Source of the DNA: Saxidomus purpurata
Taxonomy: Eukaryota; Mollusca; Bivalvia; Venerida; Veneridae
Reading direction: 5' to 3'
DNA length: 64,000 nt
NCBI GenBank assembly: GCA_022818135.1
Contig: JAFMSR010000002.1
Coordinates: 40,939,369-41,003,368, forward strand
Positions 1 to 12,561 of this stretch are shown piece after piece (position 1 is the first letter of the stretch; each line of letters opens with the position of its first letter). The notes beneath the pieces are model-generated. The model was not told the origin of the DNA and made no database searches. It saw nothing but the letters and a program-made list of their open reading frames with translations. A program made the translations under genes and the position numbers.

Positions 1-1150
1 AAAGATATCGTCATCAAGATAAAAAAACTAATCATTTACAAAACCTGCTGTAGAAGGAAACTTTTGTGTATCAGTGTTCTTCCATTAGTAAGTCACTTTG
101 TCTGTATTTTTAATGCAAGATTAATTCACGACAAGTTCAGGAAAAGACATGCTCAGAATTAACCAGCTTTCTCGTCTTAAAATCAACACGTTCATCCAAT
201 GTAAATGTCAAACTTTGTGATGTTTCAGACAGTGTAACAATTTGAATGCAGACTTTTAATTTTCAACTATCATATGGAGCCATGCTTATCTCTTATCGGC
301 GAGACAAATTTAAGTGAATTAATGTGACAGACACTAAAGAATTAAGGATGATTTTAGTTTAAAGGAATTTTGTAAAAAAAGAAGACAAAAAGAAAGATCT
401 ATCTGTATGTGTGCTGAGGCAAATCTTTTAATTGGAAAATTATTCAGAACGAAAAAGAAACAATTAGGTAACAAGTACCATAACCTTTATATCAAGTATA
501 AATTGTTGAGCAGAACAACTTGGAAAAACTCTTACAAACATGATTATAAAATGATGCTGTACGTCAGTATACACGCAGTTTCTGAACAAGTTTAACTGTT
601 TAGAAAAGTTAAACCTTTACTAAAATATTTAATACTGAAAATTTGCAAACTGATGATAACATTGGCAATTAAGTAAAACTTGTTTTTATAACTTTTGATA
701 CATATAATATTATACTGTTTCAATAATAAAACAAATCGCTCTCTTCTTCCATCATTTACCATTACTCATTATGTGAAATATTCTAATCGTTAAATATTCC
801 TTTCCAAGTGAACGACTTCTACTTTTATCATAATGAAACTAAAAAAGAGAGGGCACATTTCACAAATGTGCTAGTGCAATTAGTCAGATTTAAAAGTCGA
901 TGCCACTATTTCCCACAATAAAAGCTATTACTCCGTAAAAATTCAAATTTGTACAAAATTATTCTATCCCACCAGGTCCTGTCAAAGAAAAGAAGCAAAA
1001 CCATCGACAGACCATTTTTCGTCCAATTTAATCCTCGCTTAAAGAAAAGAAAGGAAACAAATCATGCAAAAAAATAAAGCCCGAACAGCTATCAAAATTT
1101 GCATTTTTATTGAAAACAAGAGTCTCATTAGGGTTAGTATCGCTTGACTG
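1..1150. other. AT-rich sequence, nothing recognised
   Basis: No credible exon, RNA gene or repeat structure was seen. The short open frames have no protein-like composition or splice context. I read this as intergenic DNA on the far side of the 3' end of the minus-strand gene region. Confidence 0.5.
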
Positions 1151-1154
1151 AACT

Positions 1155-1640
1155 GTTCTGAGTGAGTTTTGTGAAAATCTTTTGGAAAGTTATGAAAGAA
1201 AAGCTAATAAAAGTCACTGTGACCTTGACCCACTGACCCTAAACTAACAGTAGGGATCATCTATTTAGTACAACCAATCATCCTAGTATGAAGTTTGAAA
1301 CCTGCTGTTGATAATTAGATCTTAAATATTGAGCGGAAATGATTTTCAAAGTTTGGGTCACTGTGACCTTGATCTTCGAACGGCTGACCTTAAAGCAATA
1401 GGGAATATGGTTGCATGCAACCTTCTGACCAAGTCTGATGAAAGTCAGACGAAACAGTAGGGATCGTCTTCTTAGTTATACCAATCATCCTGTGAAGTTT
1501 GAATATTGTTGGTTAAATAGAGCGGAAATATTTTCAAAACTCGTGTAACTGTAACATTGATCCACTGACTCAAAAAACAATAATGATCATCTACAGGTTG
1601 CAGACAACATTCTGAGCAAGTTTCATGAAAGTGCGACCTG
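1155..1640. repeat. Degenerate 'gtgaccttgacc' repeat
   Basis: About three decayed copies of a unit with phrases such as 'tcactgtgaccttga', 'cagtagggatcatct' and 'gagcggaaat', spaced roughly 180 bases apart. This phraseology is a widespread noncoding repeat class in bivalve genomes and recurs in several other blocks of this window. Confidence 0.6.
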
Positions 1641-1644
1641 TTGA

Positions 1645-2925
1645 ATGTAACGAAGGAAAAGGTGTCACTAAAATCGAACCAGCTACTACCAAGATATTGC
1701 TCCGAAAGAAAACGCGTGATAGACAGGACGGACTAACAACGTCGAAACTATTGACAATAATATAAACGGCAAGACAAGTAAATTGGTGATCAAAGATGCC
1801 TAATTGGCTTCTGCTAAACATCTAAAGTCTCCCCGGACATCTCGAGGTAAAATAGTTATCATGAGTTATGAGTTTCAAAGGCACTAGAAATACTGTTTAC
1901 TTTGAAATATAAATAAACCGAATACACGCAAAAATACAGTTTGTACTTATATTTAGTACTTTTTAATATGATAACTAACTTTTGCCAAAAGTCTGAAAGG
2001 AAATTATCGTAAAGTTACAAAATGTGGCATTTTTTCGAAGAAAGTATAACTTTTCCTAAACTAAAAGCATTTAAAAAAATTAAATCAAGTAGAAACATCT
2101 CACACACTTCAGTCCTTTTTTTCCGCCCAAATGTTTTTATGAGTTTATCAAACATCTACATTTTCTGACCATTCGTTTCTTTCTCTTTTTTTCCATTTTC
2201 ACTCTCTGCATATTTAATTGCAATTTTAACATTCTCTGGTCAACCTTTACATTATAACCTGTGATTTTCGTTTGCGTTAAATCTTGGTATTTTCTGTTCT
2301 TTTGGTAGTGGAATCATTGCTACTACATGTACTCTCTGTCTGATCTGCTTTTAGTTTCTATGACGACAAAGTAAAAGTAGGCCGATTAACTGCCTTCAAA
2401 CCATACATTTGATTTGAAAACCTAAAAAACTGACATGTTTAGTCGAATTTCCCGATACACTGTTATGGTCAAGGTTGTAATACCTTTTAAGAGATTTAAG
2501 TTTGTTTTACATTGTTTTCCTGATACATCAAAACTGTGACTTCTCATCTTAACTTTTTGCAAACAGACTCTTGTACACCTTCTTATCCTGGAATTTGCTC
2601 GCCATAATTGTTAAAGATTGAAGAGCATAAGAGTTTCATTTCTTGTCAATTTGTTCTTTTCTCCTGGATTAAAAAACCCAGCAGATTTTTACATAAAACA
2701 CATAAATGTAATATTAAAGGAGTATAAGTGTTTCAAATGTTTACAGACAAACAGTTTACCGAACTATCACTCTTGGGAAGGACCAGAAATAGAATGTGAT
2801 CCTGTAACAAAATGTGTTTATAAATTACTGACTGTATTTTCTTTTAAGATAATCATACATATATTTTATAGCTCAATGAAAAATTTAGACTGCTTTCTTT
2901 AACGAGAATACCTTGAAAACTTATG
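1645..2925. other. AT-rich sequence, nothing recognised
   Basis: Low GC, many stops in all frames. The 94-codon plus frame at 2618-2902 has no family resemblance and no flanking splice context. Confidence 0.45.
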
Positions 2926-2927
2926 TG

Positions 2928-3065
2928 TAAGCGGCCGGTAAGCACTAACGGTAGAACGGTTTGCAATTACAAACCTGTATGCGAAAGGCCTTGGGTTCGC
3001 GTCCTTGACTAACTCTGAGATATCACTGCTGATTTTATTGAATTAATCCACTCGTTGAGGAGAAA
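2928..3065 (+). repeat. tRNA-derived SINE head
   Basis: A pol III B-box-like string GGGTTCGCGTCC at 2993-3004 follows an A-box-like segment (around 2939-2951) at the usual distance of about 45 bases. The downstream body (to about 3065) is decayed. It does not close into a canonical tRNA cloverleaf, so it is called a SINE rather than a tRNA gene. Confidence 0.5.
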
Positions 3066-3330
3066 TAGCACAGACATGAAATTTTATACTTCAAGGGGAA
3101 TTACTCCGCCGAATGATATTGAAACGGAACATGCTGATGATATGTAAATGTAGACATTGTACTGATCACTCATGTTTGGTTTGCTTGAAATGCAAAGAGT
3201 GGTACACCGATAAAGGAGTAATAACACAGACAAGCTAAGACTAGACAAATCAAGGACAACAACTCTCCCTAAAATGTGCCGACAATAAGCGTAACTCGGC
3301 AGGTTTGGTTGAAATCCGCCCATCGGCGTA

Positions 3331-3378
3331 AGAGGATCACATTGTGAGAGGATCACACTGTGAGAGGATCATACTGTG
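3331..3378 (+). repeat. 16-bp tandem repeat, three copies
   Basis: Unit AGAGGATCACACTGTG occurs three times in a row (3331, 3347, 3363) with one or two substitutions. No coding role is seen. Confidence 0.75.
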
Positions 3379-3389
3379 AGCATCACAAT

Positions 3390-6015
3390 AGGATCGGGGG
3401 TTAAACATAACTACTATTTATATTACATATATTTATGCCTGTTTAGATTTACCTAGTACAATCACTGAGTGTATTATTATGTTTAAAAAATTTTCTCGTT
3501 GAAAGCTTCGTATATACATTTTAATTGAAACTGAGGAATTATGTTTGATGGTGCTTCGGTTGGTAAATGAATAAAATAGCGTGCAACGGCGCTAGGTTTT
3601 CCGTGTTGTAGACTCTACGACAATGGAACGATATGTGAATCTAAGGTCATTGCTTTTAAAGCTACTAGTTACTCGAAATCTTGGAGTTAAAACGGAGTTG
3701 CAGCATGACAACGCATGTCAATCAAACAGAACATTTGTGCAAATAAAATGTACAATCATTGTATTAATTTCTAACATTAGCAAGCAGTATCTAAACATAA
3801 AATTTGAAATATATTGTTTGATAAAAAACACATAAGAAAACTGTCTCACCAATATACTCAAATACTTTTCTGATATCATAACACAAAGAAACTAACTTTA
3901 AGGTCACGACCCAGCAAGCAAGGGGCAAAACGCTACACTTCTCTATCTCGCGTTTTGATTTGATTTGATTTGAAGCAAATTTTATAAAGGTCCGTCCATA
4001 AGAGCAACTATGTTAGCTTGTATTTGTGGATGAGACCCCGGCTTGTCTCCCACCATGCCTATACCTATCAAAAAGTGTTTTTCTATGTCCAAAAATAGGA
4101 GAGATCTACCTGACTGCAATTTCCAGCCAGTTTTTGCCAAAGATTGAATTTGATTGGTTGCCAAAAAGTAGGTCAATCACGTCGACCAATGAGATCTAGG
4201 GTGTGATTGACCTAGTCTCTATCTTGTGTAGTACTGGCAGGTCTTTAAATAGTCACTGTGTTATCAAACAGTAAAGTCATAGACTGGTTTAAACTTCGGT
4301 TATCTCAGTTGCTGTTCTAAACGTCCGATAAATCCACAAGACTAACGTCAGGCACTTTCTATACATCACACAGCGCGTTTCGTTTTGCTGCGAAGTAAGC
4401 AATTCATTTAAAGGTTAATTTAATTTTGCAAAATATATGGGATATTAGGAAAAGGCATAGATTTGGTTAGAGCGTTATTTTCATTAGTGAATCTAAATTA
4501 TTCATTAGGTTTTACTATTTCTTTTTTTCTTGAATTGCAAATTGAACGGCAGTACTGTGCATCTACTTAAATCAATTACAAACATTTTACACTCAATAAA
4601 CTGTTTAAATGGTTCAATAAATTTGTTCAATAGTTACCAGTGTTTCAAAATGGCTTCAAATGGAAAAATTAGCCGCACCATTAATAGAAAGCTTTTTAAA
4701 AGGCACTTAGTAACTATATTGCTTTCTTTCTTTTCACACTTTAGATTTCGTGCCAATTGAGGGGTAGATCATGGTCCCTTAAAAAGCTTTTCAAATTCTA
4801 CTACATGTTCCCAAATTGCTGAAACTAAAATTAAGAAATAAGTATAACTGAGAGCACACTGCAATAATTCAAAGAGGTCAAATCTCTTTATCAATATATA
4901 TGATATGGCCCATGTTAAGCCAAACTATATGCATGTACTAGAGTTTTTAAGGGGTACTATTAATAGATTAAAATATGAGCCGAACAAATGATATTAAGAA
5001 AGGAGATAATTCAATTACTTACACTTTTAGATAGTCTGTGGTTTTCTAATGTAAAAAACAGTTTCTGTTTCATTAGATCATCAAAAATAGTGTTAGATAA
5101 TGTTAGGTTAGGGGAATTTGTATTAGTGTTATGTTTCTGTGTTCTGCATTCTCCTTAAAGTATCTACTGTCCAAGTTTGAAGTCAATCATTTTAATGTAT
5201 GAAACAGCATGATGAATGGGCAGACGATTTCGTATTCCTTTCATTGCCATATCTCAACACAGGTTAATTGTAAAATTGAAAAATATTATACAGCTCAGTT
5301 TCTTGGATATTTTTTTTATAAAGTTATGACTTAGATATGGTTCCAGAGCCGGTGTTTAGGAGCTCTTGTAATCATTTTTATCACCATGGAACAGTGACAT
5401 AATGTTGGCCTCAATGAATTTCTGGTGCATAGGTCATATAAACGAGTATAATTACTGAAAACACGCTTGTACATTTTCTCTTTTGACTCCCGTGGCCGTT
5501 TCAGGGCTACCATGGCCTTCCTATTCCTTATTTGCGGGATTGGAAATTGAGGCATAGCTGTTTAATTAGCCAGACATCAACTTAAAGACAACAAATTAAC
5601 CGGTTTTAACAACCTTCTTAATGGGTGATTAAATTCATTGATTACCCGTTTAATGATAGCCAATGAGCTAAATTGAAACTCCTTAATGAGCACCTGAAAT
5701 AAAAAAATGTTTTGCGAAATTACGAACTAAACTTTTAGGTACGATTACAAAATGTGAGAAAATGTGGATCAGCGAGAACGTTCCAGTGAAATATGTCATA
5801 TAATTTTCAATAACACTTTCATCCGTTTTTCATATTACTAATTCACTAATTATTTGTAAGGTGCTTTGTAATTGCTACACAAGACCAATAGTGTAGCAAA
5901 TACCCTGTGGTTGAAAGCACCTTCCCGGTCTATTAAATCTAACAATGAGTGTCATATATCAAAAATGTTTGCCAGTATCTATACAATATGAAATTTTCAC
6001 CAAAATGGTTGAAGT
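3390..6015. other. No gene recognised; part may be a dispersed repeat
   Basis: Mostly AT-rich unannotatable sequence. The block near 3985-4260 begins 'ataaaggtccgtcc', and a similar opening 'ataaaggtccgccc' recurs at 30598, so this part may belong to a dispersed family. No exon signals were found. Confidence 0.4.
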
Positions 6016-6019
6016 CGAC

Positions 6020-6900
6020 AGAAATCCAAGATGGCGTCCAACATGGCCGCCAAAATGCACAAAACAAGTAAATATACCCTTTTCTGTCACTACTTTGTCG
6101 TGAATGTACAGATTAACACTAAATTTGTTTTATATTCACTTCACATCAGTTCTCTTTAAAAATGTGTAATCACGATTATTTTGAGTTAAAAAGGTCAAAT
6201 TTAAGGTCAAAGGTCAAATTTTGTAAAATTGGACTTTCGGCGAGATGTTTTTCTTTAGCACATTCCTATTATGAAACATATCATAATGAATCATTAACTT
6301 AATTTACAATTTTCAAATTATTAACACTGTCTGGCTTAGATATTTTGTTGCCAAAGTTATCCAAGATGGCGTCCAAAAAGGCCGCCAAAATTGTGAAAAC
6401 TACCAAGTATACTCTTTATCTGCCATTTCTTTTTCTGGTATGTACTGATTAACATCAAATCTATTTTATCTTCACTTTACATTATTAGTTCTCTTTAAAT
6501 ATTTACACATGGCCACTTTAAATTGTAAAGGTCGCCAAACCATGGCCAAACTCAAGGCCAAATGCTTATTTATTAGACATTTGGCAAGGCGTTTTTCTTT
6601 GTTACATTGCTAATTATTATATGAAACATATTACTGAACAGTAATAAGCAGCCAAAATTACAGCAATGTTGTTTTATAAATATGTGGCAGTATTAGGTTC
6701 AAATATGTTGTTGCCATGGTTATCCAAGATGGCATGCAACATTGCGTCAAAATGGTGAAAAAAATCCCTTTCCTGTCACTGCTTTGTACAGACACCACAC
6801 AAGTTTCACTGTTAACTCAAATTATTTATTTTTAAATATTTGTACTCATTATCAAAGGTCAAATTTTGTTAGAACTAAGACCCCAGCAAGATATTTGTCT
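6020..6900 (+). repeat. About 350-bp tandem repeat with YY1-like motifs
   Basis: Three diverged units begin at about 6024, 6358 and 6720. Each opens with 'tccaagatggc' (6026, 6360, 6724); the first two continue into gtccaa and a second ATGGCCGCC or AGGCCGCC. Later shared phrases include 'tctgtcac', 'gattaaca' and 'aaaggtcaaat'. The AAGATGGCG core matches the known YY1 recognition sequence. The third unit is truncated. Confidence 0.7.
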
Positions 6901-7095
6901 TTGTTACATTTTTATAGAGCTTCATGCAAGGAACATCCCTGCCAAGTTTCATCAATTGGGCGAGTGGTTACCGAGATGTCATTCAAGGCAAAAGTGAACA
7001 GACCTATGATGTACAACAAATGCTGGACATTGAGCAGTCCCATTAGCTCACCTGACACAAACACTAAAAAATATGAAGGCTTATGAAGGTTTTAG
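6900..7095 (+). repeat. Fragment of dispersed bivalve repeat
   Basis: The phrase 'gcaaggaacatccctgcc' with 'aagtttcatca' and 'gtggttaccgagatgtcatt' recurs at 18248, 26713 and 27079. This is therefore the tail of a dispersed element. It is followed to about 7320 by unrecognised AT-rich sequence. Confidence 0.6.
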
Positions 7096-7329
7096 GGAAC
7101 TTCACCATGTATGATTATGCTAATTTTGTCGATGTTTGCTGCAATTTTTAGCGAAAACTCTCAGGTTTGGTGGCAATCTTTTCAATTATTTGAATAATTT
7201 AAATTTTTTTCCCGCTAAATTTTTTGATTTATCACATATTAAGAGTACGCCTCATAGACACTAAGAAAATGATTACGCTTCTTCAATATATATCAAGGTT
7301 TTCCAGGAAGTAAGGAAAGACAGAACTAA

Positions 7330-10300
7330 CAGACTGTGTCTTAACCACTTTTATTTACATCATGATATGCAAACCAAATTTACAAAAAAAATACCAAGCA
7401 ATAAAACAACCCAAAAGATTGGAAAAAAATACAAACACATATAGTTAACACCAAACTTTAAACACAATTAACAATCTGCTCATCAGAAAATAGTGTTATC
7501 TTGTAATTAGAAAATCATTAAACAAGAAAGAAACTTTAACATTTGTCTGAAATGCTGTAATAACTGAACAAATTCCATTTCAAAAACTTTTTCATAAACT
7601 GACTTTTTGCTTTCCTGGAGAAACATGCCTCTCTTGTTATTAGATCTATAGTGTCTCCTGGTTCATTTGTTTATGAAGCCGTAACCTTGACATTAAATTT
7701 CTATATAAATTACCATACAGGATAGTAGTATGTGATTCACATAAGTATACCTATTGTTAAAATTATAATAATATGTTGTTCAATAAATCTTCAGTAACAA
7801 TTACTCATGTACTGATTTTTGTTTGAAACAAATCTAATCTGTGTGTTAACTTAAGAAATATGTTGAAAAACTTTTTTTAAATTAATGCTCCTCGTTTGTT
7901 TTCTAACATGTCTAAAGTTGAGTTCTTACTTAAAACAAATTTGGCCTGACTGTACAAAAATATTTGTCAATATATTTTTATTTTTACAAAAGAGTACAAG
8001 ATCGTAGCCGTTCAATGAGATTTAGATCCTTTGAAAGGCTTCACTAAATCAACTGATATTACACTTTATTTCCCTTCATTTGTTTTAAACATTTCTTTTT
8101 TTAAAATTGTTATAAATACTATGTAACAAATGTGCACTATTATGTATACAATACTTTGACTACAAAGTGTCTGGATTTACAATGTACCTGTGAACTTCTC
8201 ATATCATCACATGACTTTTTGAGGATTTCTTCGTTATTATATAACACACCAGATTTGTTCAAGTGTAAAAACATATACCCAAGAAAGATAAAAACTGATA
8301 GTATGTGGTTCAACTATTAATATGGTCTATCTTTACTTTTAAACAGAGTATATTGGACAATGACTGAACTATTTAACTGAAAGACCACTTTGCACTTTTT
8401 AATAAAGCTGAGATCTGACAAAAAGTAATGTTACATTCATGTCCAAGAAGTCAAGTGAAATTATTACAATGCTTCAAGAAAGCACAGAAATATAAGCAAG
8501 GCAGCAAGAACTTTACTGTGTTCAGACGATGTCACACTGATAGATTTGTACAAGTATTCTAAGAAAAGTTAGTGATGCAACAAACAAAATGCAGGTAGAC
8601 CTAGAAAATTAGTATCTCTTCCATGTTTAAGGAACTAATTTATGTTCGAGGGTACATCTTCAAACAAAGCAACCACTAGAAAGTTGTTGAACGAAAAAAG
8701 ACATCCTAAAATATCCACTCATTGACTTTCTTGTACATTATCACAATAAATCACACTTAATAAGAACATTACGACGATGTTAAACGGGACAACCTCGTAT
8801 CATTAAAACACTTAACCAGCATGCAAGTCATCTGTATCAAAGACAAAAACAAACAAGTCAAACTACTTAACAATGGTAGTTTAAAAGTGAGCAAAACATA
8901 CAAACATATTTAAGCACAAGGTAATGTTCTTAGACAAAGATAAACCTTGTTTTATCAAACTTCAAATTGCAATATCATATCGCGCATGTTGTTTGGAAAA
9001 TCAAAATTAAATCAAAGATCAAAATTTATCACAGAACGCTCGACAATAAACAAGCAGGATTGTTGCATATGAGAGAGCAGGATTCATTTGCATGAACAGA
9101 AACATTTGCTATGTAACAAGTTTAAAACTTGATTTATATATTTTTACACCTTCATACACTACCTTTAACAAACATTTTGAGCTGCAAAATTGAAATCTGA
9201 GAACATTAATTCTACTCTAACCATGAAAATAAAACGCCAGGATTAAGTTTGTTAGATAATTAAAGTACTCATATAGAATAATAAATTTGCATATAGAAGT
9301 ATTTTTTGCAGTATCATTGAAAATAATACTGTGCTATATTTTTTGCATGTACTTTCAATTAAAAGAACAATGGTAGGAATGTTTCTCAAACATTAAACAG
9401 TCAATTCTGACCACTAATTTCATTACTAGTATTTACCAAAAACAGTGAAGCCAAATACAAAACTTCTGACCAGTAATTTCCAACACAAAGATGTGCATAT
9501 TTCTGTAAGGGACAGTCTTCACAATGTGGGAGAGAGCTGTGATAACAATTTCAGACAAGAAGACTTTAAACATTTTCTTTTGGTTGACATGGCAACGAGA
9601 TTCTGGCATGGAACATCAAGCTGCTTCAGGCTCACAAGGCTAAACCTGCTGATTCAATTACTTAGTACACCATATACCAAACACTAAAAACAAATCCACA
9701 TTTTAAAGAAGAGTTAACCCCTGTCTATTTATCCCCATGTAAATATATATGGACCCGTTCAAATGTGATACATGTCATTGACTAAATTGTGTTGTATTCA
9801 ACTAAATCTTGAACAGAAATGTTTGCTAAAAATAACTACAATGTATGCAAGTGAAAATACTAAACAATTGTGTGCGGATATTTTAATGTTCATGACAAAA
9901 AGTAGCAAACCATAGAAAGCATTTAAATCTATGGAATAAAGTGTATAAAGCAGACGTAAAATCAAACTAGTCATATTTAAAGTCCTGAGGACCTTATGCA
10001 AGCAGACTATACATGAAGCATTTTCAATGAAACTTTTTTTTAATATTACAAGGTGGGATTCTAGACTCAACAATACAACCAACATAGTAATAGCTGTGGC
10101 TATATTATACAGCATGTCATAAATTGCCTTAATTAAATGAAGAGCATGTGTTGACACTGGCTCTCATATAGGTCACGTGATGTCCTTCACCATATAACAA
10201 AAGGCATGTGATTTAATGACATAGGCTTTCATTATGAATGTCGCGGTGACCTTTACTACAACACATGTCATAAATAAAGACAACACAAGACTGCAATATG

Positions 10301-10379
10301 CACTACATGGCGACCTTGGCTAAAATATGATGACTTTAGTCCTTGGTTGTAGTGTAGAATATTTAGTGACTTATTGGCT
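7330..10379 (-). other. Probable 3' UTR of the minus-strand gene(s)
   Basis: AT-rich, free of the dispersed repeats that fill the rest of the window, without coding-like frames, and lying directly downstream of two minus-strand stop codons (12562 and 10643). It probably holds untranslated 3' sequence of the TGOLN2-like gene, of the unidentified gene at 10.6-11.4 kb, or both. Transcript data would be needed to assign it. Confidence 0.4.
7350..7355 (-). terminator. Candidate polyadenylation signal AATAAA
   Basis: TTTATT on the plus strand reads AATAAA on the minus strand, with GT-rich sequence just beyond. It marks the change from repeat-bearing DNA on the left to about 5 kb of mostly unique AT-rich DNA on the right, as expected at the 3' end of a minus-strand transcription unit. 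Other AATAAA copies exist nearby, so use of this one is inference. Confidence 0.4.
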
Positions 10380-10383
10380 TTAA

Positions 10384-10728
10384 AGCTGCTCCCTCCCAGA
10401 GTTTAGTGGAAAAACAAAGTTTGTCGAACTGTCCGAATTTAGAATGAATCATCAAATAAGACGGTACAAGTAAAATTCCTCCAAAGTATTTGGGTATTTT
10501 TGAAATTATATGCTAACAAATTATAAAGCGCTGCAAACCCTTTTGAAATTCCAATATATAGCGGTGCAGTCAAACTATGCTCACCAATATTTTCAACAGA
10601 TTTTCTCAAATTGCTATTTATATTTTTACTGGGTTGTTGATTCTAGCCATTCTTTAACATTTCATGTTTTAGTGTATCATTCTGGAGAAATTGAATTTCA
10701 ATGTCAGGTAAGCTGTGAGGGAGCAGCT
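10384..10728. mobile_element. MITE with TTAA target duplication (piggyBac-like)
   Basis: The terminal inverted repeats are AGCTGCTCCCTCCCAG at the left and, read inward on the other strand, AGCTGCTCCCTCACAG at the right: 15 of 16 identical. TTAA flanks both ends exactly (10380-10383 and 10729-10732). TTAA duplication is the hallmark of piggyBac-type transposition. At 345 bp with no coding capacity this is a nonautonomous element. Its right end lies inside the predicted coding exon at 10643-10774 and supplies that exon's stop codon. Confidence 0.75.
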
Positions 10729-10774
10729 TTAATACCAAGTATGTAATCAACCCAACTGTGTATAACAATGCAGC
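10643..10774 (-). CDS. Putative terminal exon, unidentified membrane protein
   Basis: An acceptor (TTTGTTTACAG) precedes a 43-codon open frame ending in TAG at 10645-10643. The first 13 or so residues, AALLYTVGLITYLVL, look like a transmembrane helix. The frame begins in phase 0, which matches the phase-0 donor of the exon at 11262-11358. From about residue 15 onward the codons lie inside the 345-bp MITE, so the predicted C-terminus is transposon-derived. The family was not recognised. It could be a functional gene with an altered tail, a pseudogene or an alternative 3' end. Confidence 0.45.
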   Translation of the reverse strand, partial: AALLYTVGLITYLVLKLLPHSLPDIEIQFLQNDTLKHEMLKNG

Positions 10775-11261
10775 CTGTAAACAAATGACATTTATATTAT
10801 TTAGCCAAATTTTTCAACACCCCAAACTGAAACAGAAATCTTTATGCATTCTTTTCTAAAATATAATCTTTAGTAGTTAATGAGTACAACTGAAAGTATT
10901 CCAGAATTTATGTGTATATATAGTTGTCGAAACTTTTTTCTCCAACCTAAGCATACAAGTTTCCGTACAGTATCTCCCACAAAATACAAACCATAAATAA
11001 CATTACATAATCAAAATAATGGCACATTTTTTAGTAACCCTTGTTCTACTGCTTAGAGGCTTCAATCAGGGTTCGTACTCGGGAACATATAGTTGAGCAG
11101 AAATAACACAGCATATGTACAGGTAACGGAAGCATACAGCGCTGGTTGGTTGCAATATACATATAGTCTACTTATCTCACAAACAAAATGACCTTTACAG
11201 GAATCAAGTTGTTCTTTCATTATTATCACAGAAACCATATGTTACATTAAAGTAAACTTAC

Positions 11262-11358
11262 AGCAATATTTCCCCAGTATAAAATCATTAACTTTCCAGC
11301 ATCAACAACAGCTGGTCTCTTATCAGGATAATCTTCCATGTAATTGTATATCAACAAC
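11262..11358 (-). CDS. Putative internal exon, unidentified protein
   Basis: This 97-base segment is bounded by a good acceptor (CATCCTTTTTATAG) and a strong donor (GCT|GTAAGT). Only one of three frames is open, giving LLIYNYMEDYPDKRPAVVDA followed by GKLMILYWGNIA. Its ending phase fits the next exon at 10643-10774. It starts with one base completing a codon, so it does not fit onto exon 7 of the TGOLN2-like gene, which ends in phase 0. No upstream exon was found between here and 12.5 kb. Product unknown. Confidence 0.45.
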
Positions 11359-11359
11359 C

Positions 11360-12561
11360 TATAAAAAGGATGCAATAACAAACTTAACTTTTTCCAAAAT
11401 GCACAACAAACTTTTCTGTTCCGATGTTATAGCATATAAGTATTTTACAACCGAAATCCCAGTACACCTTTGTTCACACAATCTTTTGAATTTTTTGCAT
11501 ACACAAGATACCTGTAAATTTAACTTTTCCAATAACTAAATTTACACTCATATTGGTAAAAAAATTAACTCAAAATACAAAAAACATTTTATCCATAACA
11601 AAATCTGTCAATATCTCAACAAAATGTTTTAATTTTCACTTTACTACCCGTTGAAATTGTCTCTTCTACTTTAATTTCAGATTTTCAATGCATCTTTACT
11701 TTCAAGTATGTATAGTTCAAAACAACAGAGAAAACATTGTAAGAGTTATGTTTTACTTTTAAAACAACATGTGTCTGATTTTCCTATCCTCCACAATGAT
11801 TATTAGAACAGACTTTTCTTGAAGCCAATCAAATTGTTCTATCTAAAACAATCACAAACACAAAGTAAGACATGGTGATAACATTACATGATTTGTACAT
11901 AAACAAATCGCTATCGAAAAATTTTCTCAAACTTTTGTATGATCCGAATCAACAAAATTAAGCATCATTTTCAGCGTGATAGATTAGAAGTGCAGCTATT
12001 TCAAAACACAGCAAGCTACAGTAAGACAATATCATATATCCCTCACTTGGTAAAATGTTTGTTCATGAATAGGTTTTGTTTAGTTATTCAAAATTTTATC
12101 ACATATAGCACTATATGTATACAACTGCCCAATTATTTCTTAGAAAACAGTCTCACAATATATGTGACACAAAAGGAATGTTCCAACAAAACTATTTTCT
12201 ATAAATTCTCTTGGAATGTTTTCTTTTACTGTGACAAATACTCCCAAGAGGAATGACTGTATTTTGTAAGTGGGTCCAAAAGGTGCAATTCCTCAGTCTG
12301 TTACTATCCACTACTACAGTATGTTACGGTACAAACTGAAACTATTCACATACTAAATTGTCTATTGAAATACCACATAATAAATGCTGATTTGTTTTCA
12401 CAAAACCATATGATCAAACCCACAAATACATTACATGTATATGAGTATTTAAGAACCATCTGTAACAATGATTATTGTCTGTGATGAGATGCTAAAGAGT
12501 CTGTTTACGGTGGATTTCTATCGGGTATGATTCATATAGCATGAACTGTGTCGTATGCAGA
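11360..12561 (-). other. Probable 3' UTR of the TGOLN2-like gene
   Basis: This sequence directly follows the TGA of exon 8 on the minus strand. It is AT-rich, without repeats of the common families. The plus-strand frame at 11939-12256 has no protein-like features. Confidence 0.45.
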
